In this document: piece by piece, positions 33,990-43,673 of the stretch
Layout of the letters: every line of letters starts with the position of its first letter
How positions within the stretch are numbered: position 1 is the stretch's first letter
NCBI RefSeq assembly: GCF_009208555.1
Contig: NZ_WFLI01000001.1
Location: 272,579 to 336,578, forward strand
Source: Janthinobacterium violaceinigrum
GTDB taxonomy: Bacteria > Pseudomonadota > Gammaproteobacteria > Burkholderiales > Burkholderiaceae_D
Reading direction: 5' to 3'
Length of the DNA: 64,000 nt
Notes under the pieces: generated by a model
What the model saw: the letters and a program-made list of their open reading frames with translations, nothing else
Told to the model about the DNA's origin: nothing
The model's database searches: none
Program-made: the position numbers and the translations under genes

Positions 33990-34709
33990 ATGTCGTCGTT
34001 TCAGAATTCCTTCCAGCAAGCCATCGGCGCTCCGATCCCGCACTGGTCCGCCCGCCCCCGTCCCGAACGCCTGACCCTGCACGGCCGCTATTGCCGCCTG
34101 GAGCCGCTGGATGCCAGCCGGCACGCGGCAGACCTGTCCCGCGCGTATGCGCAGGCGCCGGACCAGCGGGGCTGGACCTACATGCTTGCCGGCCCCTTCG
34201 ACGACGCGGAGAACTACCGCGCCTACGCGGTGCAGGCCGCGCAAGGCAACGATCCCTTGCACTTCGCCGTCATCGATCTGTCGAGCGGCCTGGCCGTCGG
34301 CACCTTGGCCCTGATGCGCATCGATCCGGCCAATGGCGTCATCGAAGTAGGCAATGTCATGTTTTCGCCGGCTCTGCAGCGTACGCCCGCATCCACCGAG
34401 GCGCAGTATCTGCTGATGCAATACGCGTTCGATACCTTGGGGTACCGCCGCTACGAATGGAAGTGCGACAGCCTGAATGCGCCATCGCGCCAGGCGGCGC
34501 TGCGCCTGGGTTTTCAGTTCGAAGGCGTCTTTCGCCAGGCCACCGTCTACAAGGGCCGCAGCCGCGACACGGCCTGGTTTGCCATCATCGATGGGGACTG
34601 GCCCGCCGTGCGGCAAGCGCTGGCGCAGTGGCTGGCGCCGGACAACCTGCCCGCGCCTGGCAGGCAGCTGCGGTCGCTGGCCGCCCTGCGCGCGGCGTCA
34701 GCCGCCTAG
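33990..34709 (+). CDS. GNAT acetyltransferase (RimJ/RimL-like)
   Basis: A 239-residue protein of the acetyltransf_3 (RimJ/RimL) group: LHGRYCRLEPLDASRH at the start of the domain, GTLALMRIDPANGVIEVGNV, then RRYEWKCDSLNAPSRQAALRLGFQFEGVFRQ (typical of the family; shown as KCDSLNAPSRQAALRLGF). Divergent from the MocR regulator, which may control it. Substrate unknown; amino-group acetylation of a peptide or small amine is likely. Confidence 0.85.
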   Translation: MSSFQNSFQQAIGAPIPHWSARPRPERLTLHGRYCRLEPLDASRHAADLSRAYAQAPDQRGWTYMLAGPFDDAENYRAYAVQAAQGNDPLHFAVIDLSSGLAVGTLALMRIDPANGVIEVGNVMFSPALQRTPASTEAQYLLMQYAFDTLGYRRYEWKCDSLNAPSRQAALRLGFQFEGVFRQATVYKGRSRDTAWFAIIDGDWPAVRQALAQWLAPDNLPAPGRQLRSLAALRAASAA

Positions 34710-34946
34710 CCGTATGCGCCGCGGCTATCGTGTTGGCCTGGACCTCGCCCAGGGGCTATGATGGGCACGCTGCTTCCCCGGACGCGGCGGGGCTGTTGCC
34801 GGCCTCGAAATGGATTACACTGAATTTGCTTTTTAGAAATTTGTTACTCTGGACCAGCCTCGGTGAGCGCCTCGCAATGCTCAGCCCAGCCAGTGTTTGG
34901 GTAGGCCCTGGCTCGTCCGTTGACCTCCCTATAAAGAAAGAGTCCA

Positions 34947-36383
34947 ATGAAAAAGCTGACCACTGCCTTTGGCGCGCCTGTAGTCGACAACCAGAACATC
35001 CAGACGGCGGGCCCCCGCGGCCCTGCCCTGCTGCAAGATGTGTGGTTCCTGGAAAAGCTGGCCCACTTCGACCGCGAAGTCATTCCCGAGCGCCGCATGC
35101 ATGCCAAGGGTTCCGGCGCGCATGGCACGTTTACCGTCACGCAAGACATCACGCGCTACACGCGGGCGAAGATTTTTGGCGCCGTGGGCAAGCAAACCCC
35201 CATGTTCGCGCGCTTTTCCACGGTGGCTGGCGAACGGGGCGCGGCGGACGCGGAACGCGACATCCGCGGCTTCGCCCTGAAGTTCTACACGGAAGAAGGC
35301 AACTGGGATCTGGTCGGCAACAATACGCCCGTCTTCTTCATGCGCGACCCCCTCAAATTTCCCGATCTGAACCACGCGATCAAGCGCGATCCCCGCACGG
35401 GCTTGCGCAGCGCTAACAGCAACTGGGATTTCTGGACGTCGCTGCCCGAAGCGCTGCACCAGGTGACGGTGGTGATGAGCGACCGGGGCTTGCCGCGCAG
35501 TTTCCGCCACATGCACGGCTTCGGCAGCCATACCTTCAGCTTCCTGAATGCGCAAAACGAGCGTTTCTGGGTCAAGTTCACGTTTAAAACCCAGCAAGGC
35601 ATTCAAAACCTGACGGATGCGCAAGCCGAGGAACTCGTGGGCAAGGACCGCGAAAGCTCGCACCGCGACCTGTACGAAAGCATCGAAAACAAGGATTTCC
35701 CCCGCTGGACCCTGTACGTGCAAATCATGCCGGAAAAAGAGGCAGGCACCTATCACCTCAACCCGTTCGACCTGTCTAAGGTGTGGCCGCACGGCGACTA
35801 TCCGCTGATCGAGGTGGGCGTGCTGGAACTGAACCGCAATGCGGACAATCACTTTGCCGAAGTGGAACAAGCGGCCTTCAACCCGGCCAACGTGGTGCCC
35901 GGCATCAGCTTTTCGCCGGACAAGATGCTGCAAGGCCGGCTGTTTTCGTATGGCGACGCACAGCGCTACCGCCTCGGTGTCAACCACAGTCATATCCCCG
36001 TCAATGCGCCAAAATGCCCGTTCCACAGCTATCACCGCGACGGCCAGATGCGCGTGGACGGCAACCAGGGCGGAACCTTGGGCTACGAGCCGAACAGCGA
36101 GCAGGAATGGGCCGAGCAGCCCGATTTCCGCGAACCGCCATTGAGCATCGAAGGCGCGGCCGACCACTGGAATCACCGCGTCGATGAGGATTACTATTCG
36201 CAGCCGCGCGCCCTGTTCCGCCTGATGAGTCCGGCACAGCAGCAAGCCTTGTTCGACAACACGGCGCGCGCCATTTCGGGCGCTTCGGAGCAAGTCAAGC
36301 AACGCCACATCGGCAACTGCACCCTGTGCGACCCCGCTTATGGCGCGGGCGTGGCCGAAGCAATCGGCCGCCTGAGCAAATAA
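34947..36383 (+). CDS. katA: Monofunctional haem catalase (KatA type, clade 3)
   Basis: A 478-residue small-subunit catalase, preceded by AAGAAAGAG. The distal His H52 ([13 protein letters not shown]), the catalytic Asn in VGNNTPVFF (about 125-126) and the proximal haem-ligand Tyr Y335 ([14 protein letters not shown]) are all present. NADPH-binding-type surface residues ([16 protein letters not shown]) are also present. It breaks down hydrogen peroxide in the cytoplasm. A 237-bp upstream gap should carry the promoter; I could not pick out an OxyR site by eye. Confidence 0.95.
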   Translation: MKKLTTAFGAPVVDNQNIQTAGPRGPALLQDVWFLEKLAHFDREVIPERRMHAKGSGAHGTFTVTQDITRYTRAKIFGAVGKQTPMFARFSTVAGERGAADAERDIRGFALKFYTEEGNWDLVGNNTPVFFMRDPLKFPDLNHAIKRDPRTGLRSANSNWDFWTSLPEALHQVTVVMSDRGLPRSFRHMHGFGSHTFSFLNAQNERFWVKFTFKTQQGIQNLTDAQAEELVGKDRESSHRDLYESIENKDFPRWTLYVQIMPEKEAGTYHLNPFDLSKVWPHGDYPLIEVGVLELNRNADNHFAEVEQAAFNPANVVPGISFSPDKMLQGRLFSYGDAQRYRLGVNHSHIPVNAPKCPFHSYHRDGQMRVDGNQGGTLGYEPNSEQEWAEQPDFREPPLSIEGAADHWNHRVDEDYYSQPRALFRLMSPAQQQALFDNTARAISGASEQVKQRHIGNCTLCDPAYGAGVAEAIGRLSK

Positions 36384-36397
36384 GGCGCGCCGGCAAG

Positions 36398-36476
36398 ACC
36401 CGCGGCTTGGCAAGGAGGGCGAAGGTTCAGGAGGGCCGCCAGTGAACGGGGCCCTCCGCCGCAACGGCCCGCGGGT
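36398..36476. terminator. Nested hairpin after the catalase gene
   Basis: Inner stem GGAGGGCC (36430-36437) with GGCCCTCC (36450-36457), 12-nt loop; outer stem ACCCGCGG (36398-36405) with CCGCGGGT (36469-36476). Both are perfect 8-bp stems. There is no T-run, so it would act as a structural or RNA-stabilising element or a factor-dependent terminator. The rest of the 243-bp gap shows nothing. Confidence 0.4.
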
Positions 36477-36626
36477 TGAGCACCAGCCGCATCAAAACCT
36501 GCCACGCGACAAGCGATCCAAACGCGCCGACGTCCGGCGCACGGCCTGCCGCCTGCTGCCTCGCCGGCGGGCAAGCTGCGGGTAAGCTTCTGATTAGCGT
36601 GACGGCAAGCCCGCCGCGCCAGTGCG

Positions 36627-36965
36627 CTACCAGCGCTGGATGTCGATCTGGCCCGTGATGCTCGTTTCCACCGGATAGCCTTCGACCTGCAAGGGCACGC
36701 GCCGCTTGACGGACGAGTCGCGCAAATACACGACGAGCGCTTCCTTGCCGACGGCGTTGCGTCCCAGGCTCACGCCTTCCACGCCGTCGATGGCCATCAG
36801 CGCCCGCTCATTGCGCCGCTTGGCCGCTTCCAGCCGGCCTTGGGGCACGGCATGGGCGTACCCTGCGCCGGCAGCGCCCTGGCCAAGAGTCTCGTCCGGC
36901 AAATACGGCATGGCGGCATCTTCGAAGACGGCATATGACGATTGTGCAAATTTACTGTTTGACAT
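36627..36965 (-). CDS. Small protein equal to the N-terminal domain of the neighbouring protease
   Basis: A 112-residue cytosolic protein with a strong AGGAGG ribosome site. Residues about 57-108 (DGVEGVSLG, ALVVYLRD, GYPVETSITGQIDI) align with residues about 92-160 of the trypsin-like protease encoded next on the same strand (IQGVSIG, ALTLYVAE, KVPVNIVVTGVIDA). This beta-rich module precedes many bacterial S1-like proteases. As a free-standing copy it could be an inhibitor, chaperone or oligomerisation partner of the protease. There is no signal peptide. Confidence 0.65.
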   Translation of the reverse strand: MSNSKFAQSSYAVFEDAAMPYLPDETLGQGAAGAGYAHAVPQGRLEAAKRRNERALMAIDGVEGVSLGRNAVGKEALVVYLRDSSVKRRVPLQVEGYPVETSITGQIDIQRW

Positions 36966-37193
36966 GACACACCCTCCTGATGCATTCCATGATACACCCG
37001 GTCATCGGGCGCCGCCGCGCGCTTCGCCGGGCAAGCAGGCGGCTGCCCCGGCCAGCAGCCTGCCCCGGCAGAAACGCTCAGGAAGACGCGCCAGGCGACG
37101 CTCGCTGCCGGCACAGGCCCTCAACCATCATCGTGCAAAAGGCAGCGTTATGCAAGGCGGCGTGACACCGCCCGCTTGCTTCTGAACGCGTAC

Positions 37194-38375
37194 TCAGGTG
37201 TACAAATTGATGTCGAGCGCCACCACCACGCGCCGCATCTGGTTGGCAAACGTGATGTTGCCGCCGCCGGCAAACAGCAGGCCCACGGGATTGCGCTGCT
37301 GGTTCCAGGTCCAGATGGACGAGCCGGAATCGCCGCCCGCGCTGAACGCCCCGCTGACGCCCGTGATAGCGATCTGGTCCTGGAACAGCGCGATCCGGCC
37401 GCCGCCGTAGTTGACGTTGATGGTGGCGCCCAGCCCCGTGATGCGGCCCTGCGTCAATTGCGTCGTGCGTCCGGATTTGCCGACCAGCATGCCCAGCGCA
37501 GGCGCCACCAGCGCATTGCTGATGCGGAAATAGGCAGGCACGCCGCCGCTCAGGTAAACCAGTTCGGGCCGCACCCGGTCAGGCCAGGCCCAGCCGGTGG
37601 CGCAGTCGACAAAGTTGACGCCGCCGCTGAAATTGATGGGCACGAAACGCTCAAGCACGGCCACCTGGTCTTGCGGACAGCGGCCGCCGTCGATGGGGCC
37701 GGGCTGCACGATGCAATCGTTGAACACCCCGCCGTTGGAATTGGCCAGCACGTGATTATTGCTCAGGATCATCAGGCGGCTGTTGCGCGGCGCGCTGCGC
37801 CCCACAGCCAGGCAGCCGATGGTGCCGGCCGTGATGCGGAAATGCCCGACCGATACCCCGCCCGGCGCCGGGCGCAGACGGAAGCGGTGCGGTTGCGCAT
37901 CGATCACGCCCGTGACGACGATGTTGACGGGCACCTTGTCGCTGGCCACGGCGCGCACGCCCATGGCGCCCACGATGGCGGCCTTGGCGCGGTCGACGGA
38001 CGTGGGTTCGGCCACGTACAGGGTCAGGGCCGGCAAGCCCGGTTCGCCCGACGAGCTGTCGCTGGCGCCCTCGCCCAGGCCGATGGACACGCCCTGGATA
38101 TTGCCGCCGTCGCTGAAGGCATCGGCCGCGCGCACGCCGCCCGCCTGCGAGATGGACTGGCGCATGCCGTCTTCGATGCTGCGCTTGATTTCCAGCAATT
38201 CCATGCTGACGCCGCTCAAGGCGTCGGGCACGTCCGGGACGGACGCGCTCTCGGCCGCATTGTCGTCGTCGCCTGGGACGGAAAATTGACCGACGGCCTC
38301 TTCATCGTCGGCGCTTTGTCCCCTGCCGCTGCTGCCAGGCGGGGCGCTGAAACCATTTTCATTGCCTATCATCAT
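37194..38375 (-). CDS. Cytosolic trypsin-like (S1) serine protease with N-terminal pro-like domain
   Basis: A 393-residue protein started at ATG 38375 with GAGGAG just before it. Residues 1-55 are acidic and disordered, 56-90 helical, 92-160 a beta module shared with the small downstream protein, and 170-393 a chymotrypsin-like domain. Candidate triad: H208 (SNNHVLA), D257 (NFVDCATGW) and S350 (GGDSGSSIW). There is no signal peptide, so it should act in the cytosol or leave by another route. It is divergent from prkA with a 251-bp gap. Exact substrate unknown. Confidence 0.78.
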   Translation of the reverse strand: MMIGNENGFSAPPGSSGRGQSADDEEAVGQFSVPGDDDNAAESASVPDVPDALSGVSMELLEIKRSIEDGMRQSISQAGGVRAADAFSDGGNIQGVSIGLGEGASDSSSGEPGLPALTLYVAEPTSVDRAKAAIVGAMGVRAVASDKVPVNIVVTGVIDAQPHRFRLRPAPGGVSVGHFRITAGTIGCLAVGRSAPRNSRLMILSNNHVLANSNGGVFNDCIVQPGPIDGGRCPQDQVAVLERFVPINFSGGVNFVDCATGWAWPDRVRPELVYLSGGVPAYFRISNALVAPALGMLVGKSGRTTQLTQGRITGLGATINVNYGGGRIALFQDQIAITGVSGAFSAGGDSGSSIWTWNQQRNPVGLLFAGGGNITFANQMRRVVVALDINLYT

Positions 38376-38570
38376 GTTCTCCTCGTGGGTCGCTGCAAGC
38401 TTCCAGTGTGGGCGGGCCGCGCCAGCCGGTATTGATCTGGATTCAACTACGCTGGTGTACGGTTGGGCACCGCCATCAGGGGGCGGCGAAGACAAAAATA
38501 GTTCCCTCGTCAAGGTTGAGCGAGATCAGGCGTGCGGGCAGAGGCGGCGCCGTATACTTGGCCGACACGC

Positions 38571-38586
38571 TGGAACTGGGCCTGCT
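38571..38586 (+). promoter_or_regulatory. Weak sigma-54-like element before prkA
   Basis: TGGAAC-TGGGC-CTGCT has GG (38572-38573) and GC (38584-38585) at the correct 12-bp spacing, 41 bp before the prkA ATG, but departs from TGGCACG-N4-TTGCW at three positions. E. coli yeaGH is sigma-54/NtrC controlled, which is why it is noted. Confidence 0.25.
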
Positions 38587-38626
38587 CCACGGCGGCAACG
38601 GCAGCAACGGTATAGATGGGGAAACA

Positions 38627-40663
38627 ATGACGAGCGCTGGTACGACACGCCAATCCGACGACAACGCGCCTGCGGCGGCAGTGCCTGCAGGCGAGCCGGC
38701 AGGCAACGGCGCTGCAGAGGCCAGCGGGCCGCACGCCACCCAGCATGCGGGTTTCGTGCACGGCATGGCGGCTTGGGCGGCAAAACACCGCATCAGCCCC
38801 TGGCGCGGCAGTTTTGCCGACTTCCTCGAGCAGATCTTGCCGGGCCGGGCTGCCCTGCTGGCGCGCAGCGCGCACCAGTACCTGTGGGACATGATGCGCT
38901 GGAACGGCCACACCGATGACAGCGGGCGCTTCCGCTGCCGTTTGTTCGACGACGAGCTGTTCGGCATCGACGAAGCGATCGACCGGGTCGCCTCTTACTT
39001 CAAGGCGGCCGCGGCCGGTTCCGAGGTGGGCCGGCGCATGTTGCTATTGCTGGGCCCGCCGTCGGGCGGCAAGTCGACGATGGTGATCCTGCTCAAGCGG
39101 GGCCTGGAAGAATACAGCCACAGCAGCGAGGGGGCGCTGTACGGCATCGCCGGCTGTCCCGTGCACGAATCGCCGCTGCATCTGGTGCCGCACAGCATGC
39201 GCGCCGACTTTCGCGCCAGCTATGATGCCGAACTGCATGGCGACCTGTGCCCCCACTGCCGCGCCCGTCTGGAGGAGCAGTACGGAGGCGATTTCTTGCG
39301 CATGCCCGTCGAGCGCATCCATCTGTCCGAGGCGGGCCGCTGCGGCATCGGCACGTATGCGCCGCACGACCCCACCACGGCCGACCTGGCCGACCTGGTG
39401 GGCTCCGTCGACCTGTCGAAAGTGGCGCAGTACGGCGACGAAGGCGATCCGCGCGCCTGGTCGTGGTCCGGTGCCGTGTACGCGGCCAGCCGCGGCATGC
39501 TGGAAATGATCGAGATCCTCAAGGTCAAACGGGAATTTCTCTACCTGCTGCTGACCCTGACGCAGGAAAAGAATGTCAAGGTGTCGCGTTTCCCCCTGAT
39601 CTACCTCGATGAAACCATTCTCGCGCACACGAATCTGGCCGAATTTCGCAAATTCCTGCAAGAAAGCGAGAACGAGGCGCTGCTCGACCGCATGGTCATC
39701 GTGCAAGTGCCGTACACGCTCAATTACCGCGAGGAAGCACGCATCTACCGCAAACTGATCCTGGCGGCCGCGCCCGCCTTCCGCGACGTGCACCTCGACC
39801 CGCACGTGCTGCATGCGGCAGCCGTGTTTGCCATCCTCAGCCGCTTGCCCGAAGCGGACGACAAGGAAGCCGAACTGGTCAAGAAGCTGCGCATCTACGC
39901 GGACGAAGACGTCGACGACCTGCAGCCGGCCGACATCCGCCGCATGCGCGAGCGCGACAAGGCGCCGGACGAGGGCCTGTCGGGCGTGTCTCCCCGTTTC
40001 GTCATCAATGCCCTGTCGCACGCCATCATTTCCGCCCAGCGCAACAGCCTCTCCACCATGGACGTGTTGCTGGCCTTGAAGGATGGCATTGAAAACGATG
40101 CGCGCATCGAGCCGCGGCGCAAGCGCAAGTGGGTCGATTACCTGGTACTTACGCGCAAGGATTTCTATAACCGCTGGGTCAAGGCCGACGTGCACAAGGC
40201 CTTGTTCGTTTCATTCGAGCAAGAAGCGCAAGACTTGCTGAACAAATACCTCGATGAAGTGGAAGCCATGCTGGACAACCGTCAGATCCGCGACCCCATC
40301 ACCAGCGAAGAGCGCCGTCCCGACGAACGCTTCCTGCGCGCCGTGGAAGAAAAAATCCATATCAGCGACTCGGGCAAGCAGTCATTCCGGCAAGAGGTGG
40401 TACGCAAGGCCATGAGCGCGTTCAAGCGGGGCGAAGCATTTGGCCTGGCCAGCCATGCGCAGCTGCACGACGCCATCCAGCAATACCTGTTCGAGCAGCG
40501 GCGCGACGTGCTGCGCCTGGTGGGCTCCGCAAAACGTCCCGATGACGACGTGCGGGCCAGGATTTCCGCCGTCGAGCAGCGCCTGGTCGACGAATATGGC
40601 TATGACGCCCATAGCGCGCGCGAAGCGCTCAACTACGTGACCACCTTGCTGGCGCAGGAATAG
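38627..40663 (+). CDS. prkA: PrkA family AAA+ serine protein kinase (YeaG)
   Basis: A 678-residue PrkA. An Ala/Gly-rich N-terminal tail (1-45) is followed by the AAA+ region with Walker A GPPSGGKST near residue 146 and FPLIYLDETILAHTNLAEF (Walker B/sensor region), then the PrkA C-terminal domain with RRDVLRLVGSAKRPDDD. ATG 38627 is chosen after GGGGAAA. PrkA/YeaG acts with YeaH and SpoVR in stress, nitrogen-starvation and stationary-phase adaptation. It is the first gene of prkA-yeaH-spoVR (2-bp gap, then 4-bp overlap). Confidence 0.93.
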   Translation: MTSAGTTRQSDDNAPAAAVPAGEPAGNGAAEASGPHATQHAGFVHGMAAWAAKHRISPWRGSFADFLEQILPGRAALLARSAHQYLWDMMRWNGHTDDSGRFRCRLFDDELFGIDEAIDRVASYFKAAAAGSEVGRRMLLLLGPPSGGKSTMVILLKRGLEEYSHSSEGALYGIAGCPVHESPLHLVPHSMRADFRASYDAELHGDLCPHCRARLEEQYGGDFLRMPVERIHLSEAGRCGIGTYAPHDPTTADLADLVGSVDLSKVAQYGDEGDPRAWSWSGAVYAASRGMLEMIEILKVKREFLYLLLTLTQEKNVKVSRFPLIYLDETILAHTNLAEFRKFLQESENEALLDRMVIVQVPYTLNYREEARIYRKLILAAAPAFRDVHLDPHVLHAAAVFAILSRLPEADDKEAELVKKLRIYADEDVDDLQPADIRRMRERDKAPDEGLSGVSPRFVINALSHAIISAQRNSLSTMDVLLALKDGIENDARIEPRRKRKWVDYLVLTRKDFYNRWVKADVHKALFVSFEQEAQDLLNKYLDEVEAMLDNRQIRDPITSEERRPDERFLRAVEEKIHISDSGKQSFRQEVVRKAMSAFKRGEAFGLASHAQLHDAIQQYLFEQRRDVLRLVGSAKRPDDDVRARISAVEQRLVDEYGYDAHSAREALNYVTTLLAQE

Positions 40664-40665
40664 CC

Positions 40666-41934
40666 ATGTCCGCCACCACCTTGCCAGGCAGCGGCAACCA
40701 CGATGGCGGCCCGGCGCGCGACGCCGCCGCGGGCACGGCAAGTACCGCCGACGGGGCAGCCCCGGTTTCGGCCTCGCCGGCCCTGGCCCAGCCGTGGTAT
40801 GCGCTGTTCTCGCGCGGCGCGCGCGACTGGCTGCGCCACAACCAGAAAGTGCGCGAAGCCGTGCAGGCCCACTTGCCCGAGCTGATCGCCACGCCCGACC
40901 TGATCGGCGGGCCGCAGCAGCGCACGGTGCACGTGCCCATGCGCCTGCTCGAACATGCGCGTTTCCGCCTGGCGCCCGCGCGCAACAGCGTGGGCGCGGG
41001 CCAGGGGGACGGCCAGCCCGGCGATATCCTGCGCCCGGCGCGTCCCGCCACCACGGACGAGACCGGGACGCAAGGCGAAGGCGGCAATGGCGAGGGGACG
41101 GTGCGCCTGCTGCTGGAGTTCCCCATCGACGATATACTCGACTGGCTGTGGGACGCCTTCGCGTTGCCCCACCTGAAACCGCGCCACCTGGGCGCGATCG
41201 ACGAGGTACGGCTCGTGCGTAGCGGTCTGGACCGGCATGGCGCTCGTTCGCGCCTGGACCGGCGGCGCACCGTCAAGGAAGCCATCAAGCGCCGCGCGGT
41301 GCAAGCGCAGCCCGTGCCCTTCACCAACGAAGACTTGCGCTACCGCCAGGTGCTGCCGCAGCCCCGGCCCAGCGCGAATGCCGTCGTGTTTTTCGTGCTG
41401 GACGTGTCGGCCAGCATGGCGCAGGCCGAGCGCAGGCTGGCCAAGTCCTTCTTTTTCTTTGCCTTGCAAGGCTTGCGCCGCCGGTATGCGCGCGTGGAAA
41501 CGCGCTTTATCGCCCATACGACGCGGGCCTGGGAATTTTCCGAAGCCGAGTTCTTCCAGGTCAACGGCATGGGCGGCACCATGGCCTCCACGGCCTTTTG
41601 CCTGAGCCGCGACCTGCTGAAAGAGCACTACGCGCCGGGCCGCTACAACGCCTACCTGTTCTATGCTTCCGACGGCGAGAATTTCAGCGAAGACCGGGCG
41701 CCGGCCAGCGTGGCCCTGGGCGAACTGGCCACCTTGCTCAACTACATGGGCTATGTGGAAACCTTGCCCGGCGTACCGCGCAGCCTGGAAACGGAGATGC
41801 ACAGCCTGTTTGCCGAACAGGAACGGCGCGGCTTGCCCCTGCACAGCAGCCTGCTCAGCAAGCCCGACGATGTGTGGGCCGCCATCCGCACCTTTTTCCA
41901 GCACGAGGCGGCCGACGCGGAGGAAAACCCATGA
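40666..41934 (+). CDS. yeaH: YeaH/YhbH family protein (DUF444, VWA-like)
   Basis: A 422-residue member of DUF444. N-terminal tail Ala/Gly-rich (1-45), a Gly-rich segment at about 100-145 as in E. coli YeaH, and a von Willebrand A-like domain with a MIDAS-style motif DVSASM near residue 245, followed by MGGTMAST and YFYASDGENF-type ASDGENFSED. It works with PrkA in the same complex or pathway; the exact activity is unknown. Its stop overlaps the spoVR start by 4 bp. Confidence 0.92.
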   Translation: MSATTLPGSGNHDGGPARDAAAGTASTADGAAPVSASPALAQPWYALFSRGARDWLRHNQKVREAVQAHLPELIATPDLIGGPQQRTVHVPMRLLEHARFRLAPARNSVGAGQGDGQPGDILRPARPATTDETGTQGEGGNGEGTVRLLLEFPIDDILDWLWDAFALPHLKPRHLGAIDEVRLVRSGLDRHGARSRLDRRRTVKEAIKRRAVQAQPVPFTNEDLRYRQVLPQPRPSANAVVFFVLDVSASMAQAERRLAKSFFFFALQGLRRRYARVETRFIAHTTRAWEFSEAEFFQVNGMGGTMASTAFCLSRDLLKEHYAPGRYNAYLFYASDGENFSEDRAPASVALGELATLLNYMGYVETLPGVPRSLETEMHSLFAEQERRGLPLHSSLLSKPDDVWAAIRTFFQHEAADAEENP

Positions 41935-43559
41935 CGCGGCCCAGTCCGCAATCCGCCCCACAGCCGGATGCGGGGCCTGGTCCGGCTGCACCGCCCGCCC
42001 TCCACGGCGGCACGGCAGAGGCAACAGGCGACACGGCAACAGGCATTGCAGGCATCGCAGGCACGCCAGGTATGCCAGATGCGCCAGAGCCTGCGGGCCT
42101 GGACGGCTACGCGACGCGCATCGAAGCGCTGGCGCGCCAACTGGGCCTGGAATTTGCCCCCGTCGAATTCGAGCTGGTGCCGGACAGTTTCATGACCGAA
42201 ATCGCCATTTATGGCTTGCCCGTGCGCATGCGTCACTGGTCGTTCGGCGTGCGCTACATCCACCAGCTCGTGCATCAAAAGATGGGTAACTCGCATATGT
42301 TCGAAGTCATGTTCCCCGGCGACCCTTGCCATGCCTACATGGCCGAACATAATTCCGTGGCGGAAAACACCCTCGTCACAGCGCATGTGTTGGGCCATGC
42401 CGACTTTGCCAGCCGCAATGCCCTGTTCCTCCGTTTCGGCGCCATGGCAGGCCAGCACATCCTGGAACAGAGCGCGGCACGGGCGCAGCGTCTCGAAGCG
42501 GCGCTGCAACGCCACGGACAGGAGGCGGTCGAGGCCGTGCTCGACGCAGCACTGGCGCTGGAACAGCACGTGGACATCCACGCCGAGCTGCACCGCCCGC
42601 CCTATGCCGCATCATCCGTACCCGCCGGTGTGGCCGGCAAGCAAGACAGGACCGGCGTTGACGATCCTTTTGCGCAGCGCTACCGGCGCCTGCCGGGCGA
42701 AGCGGCCGCGCTGGCGGCGCACGAGGCGGCCAGGGCGCGGCTGGCGCAGCGCCCGCTCCTGCCGCCGCAAGCCGAATACGACTTGCTGTGGTTCATCGCT
42801 CGATACGGGCCAGAACTGGCCGACTGGGAGCGCGACATTTTTCTTGCCGTGCGCGAAGAGTCGTTTTATTTCTATCCCGTGTACGCCTGCCAGATCATGA
42901 ACGAAGGCTGGGCCTCGTACTGGCATGCGCGGCTGCTGCGCGAAGCCCGTTTCCTGCCGCCTGCACTGTATCTGTCCGCCATCAAGTCGCACTCGGACGT
43001 GGTGCGCCCCTACGCGGGCGAGCACCAGCAGGCGCTGGCCGTCAATCCCTATCATCTGGGCTTTTGCATGTGGGAACATATCATCGAGCGCGAAGGATTG
43101 GCGCGGGCGCGCCAGATCTGCCGCGACGATGATGATTTCAGTTTCATACGCAACTATCTGGACGGGGAACTGGCCGACCGCCTTGGCCTGTTCGTGCATG
43201 AAAGCCGCCGCGACGGAGAAACGCGCCTGGCAAACCGCGACTTGCGGGCCATCCGCGAAGCCATCTTGGCGCCCAAATACAACTATGGCGCGCCCTGCAT
43301 CGCCGTCACCCTGCTCAACGACGACGGCAGCCTCGTGTTGCGCCACGATCACCAGCGCGATGGGCGCGGCCTGGATTTGGAGCGGGCGGAACAGGTGCTT
43401 GCGTATATCGCCCGCGTCTGGCGCCGCCCCGTCACTCTGCATACGGCCGATTTCCGCGGCACGCCCCGGGTTCTGCGCAGCAAGACCGACGGCGTACCCG
43501 AACCGCCCGCGCCGACAGTGCCGCCACCGACGCCGGCAGGGTCGCCCATGCAGCACTGA
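41931..43559 (+). CDS. spoVR: SpoVR family protein (YcgB)
   Basis: A 542-residue SpoVR/YcgB protein, translationally coupled to yeaH (ATGA). After a 55-residue Gly/Ala/Thr/Pro-rich tail come the family blocks ARQLGLEFAPVEFELV, MRHWSFGVRYIHQLVHQK, PCHAYMAEHNSVAENTLV, CQIMNEGWASYWHARL and NPYHLGFCMWEHI. His/Glu clusters in these blocks suggest metal binding. Spore cortex role in Bacillus; in non-sporulating bacteria it joins PrkA/YeaH in stress survival. Confidence 0.92.
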   Translation: MTRPSPQSAPQPDAGPGPAAPPALHGGTAEATGDTATGIAGIAGTPGMPDAPEPAGLDGYATRIEALARQLGLEFAPVEFELVPDSFMTEIAIYGLPVRMRHWSFGVRYIHQLVHQKMGNSHMFEVMFPGDPCHAYMAEHNSVAENTLVTAHVLGHADFASRNALFLRFGAMAGQHILEQSAARAQRLEAALQRHGQEAVEAVLDAALALEQHVDIHAELHRPPYAASSVPAGVAGKQDRTGVDDPFAQRYRRLPGEAAALAAHEAARARLAQRPLLPPQAEYDLLWFIARYGPELADWERDIFLAVREESFYFYPVYACQIMNEGWASYWHARLLREARFLPPALYLSAIKSHSDVVRPYAGEHQQALAVNPYHLGFCMWEHIIEREGLARARQICRDDDDFSFIRNYLDGELADRLGLFVHESRRDGETRLANRDLRAIREAILAPKYNYGAPCIAVTLLNDDGSLVLRHDHQRDGRGLDLERAEQVLAYIARVWRRPVTLHTADFRGTPRVLRSKTDGVPEPPAPTVPPPTPAGSPMQH

Positions 43560-43673
43560 ACGGCAGATGACCGGGCGCATGCATATCGCGCGCGCCTGGC
43601 TCCGGTAATGGACACCTGCTGCGCGGGCCACCTGTGCGCGCACCTCGGGCGAGGCATGCCGCTACCTGCTTCC

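Noticed and set aside
33914..35416. 500-codon plus-strand frame spanning the GNAT gene and the start of katA
   Set aside because: It overlaps two well-supported genes in another frame and translates to Arg/Pro-rich noise.
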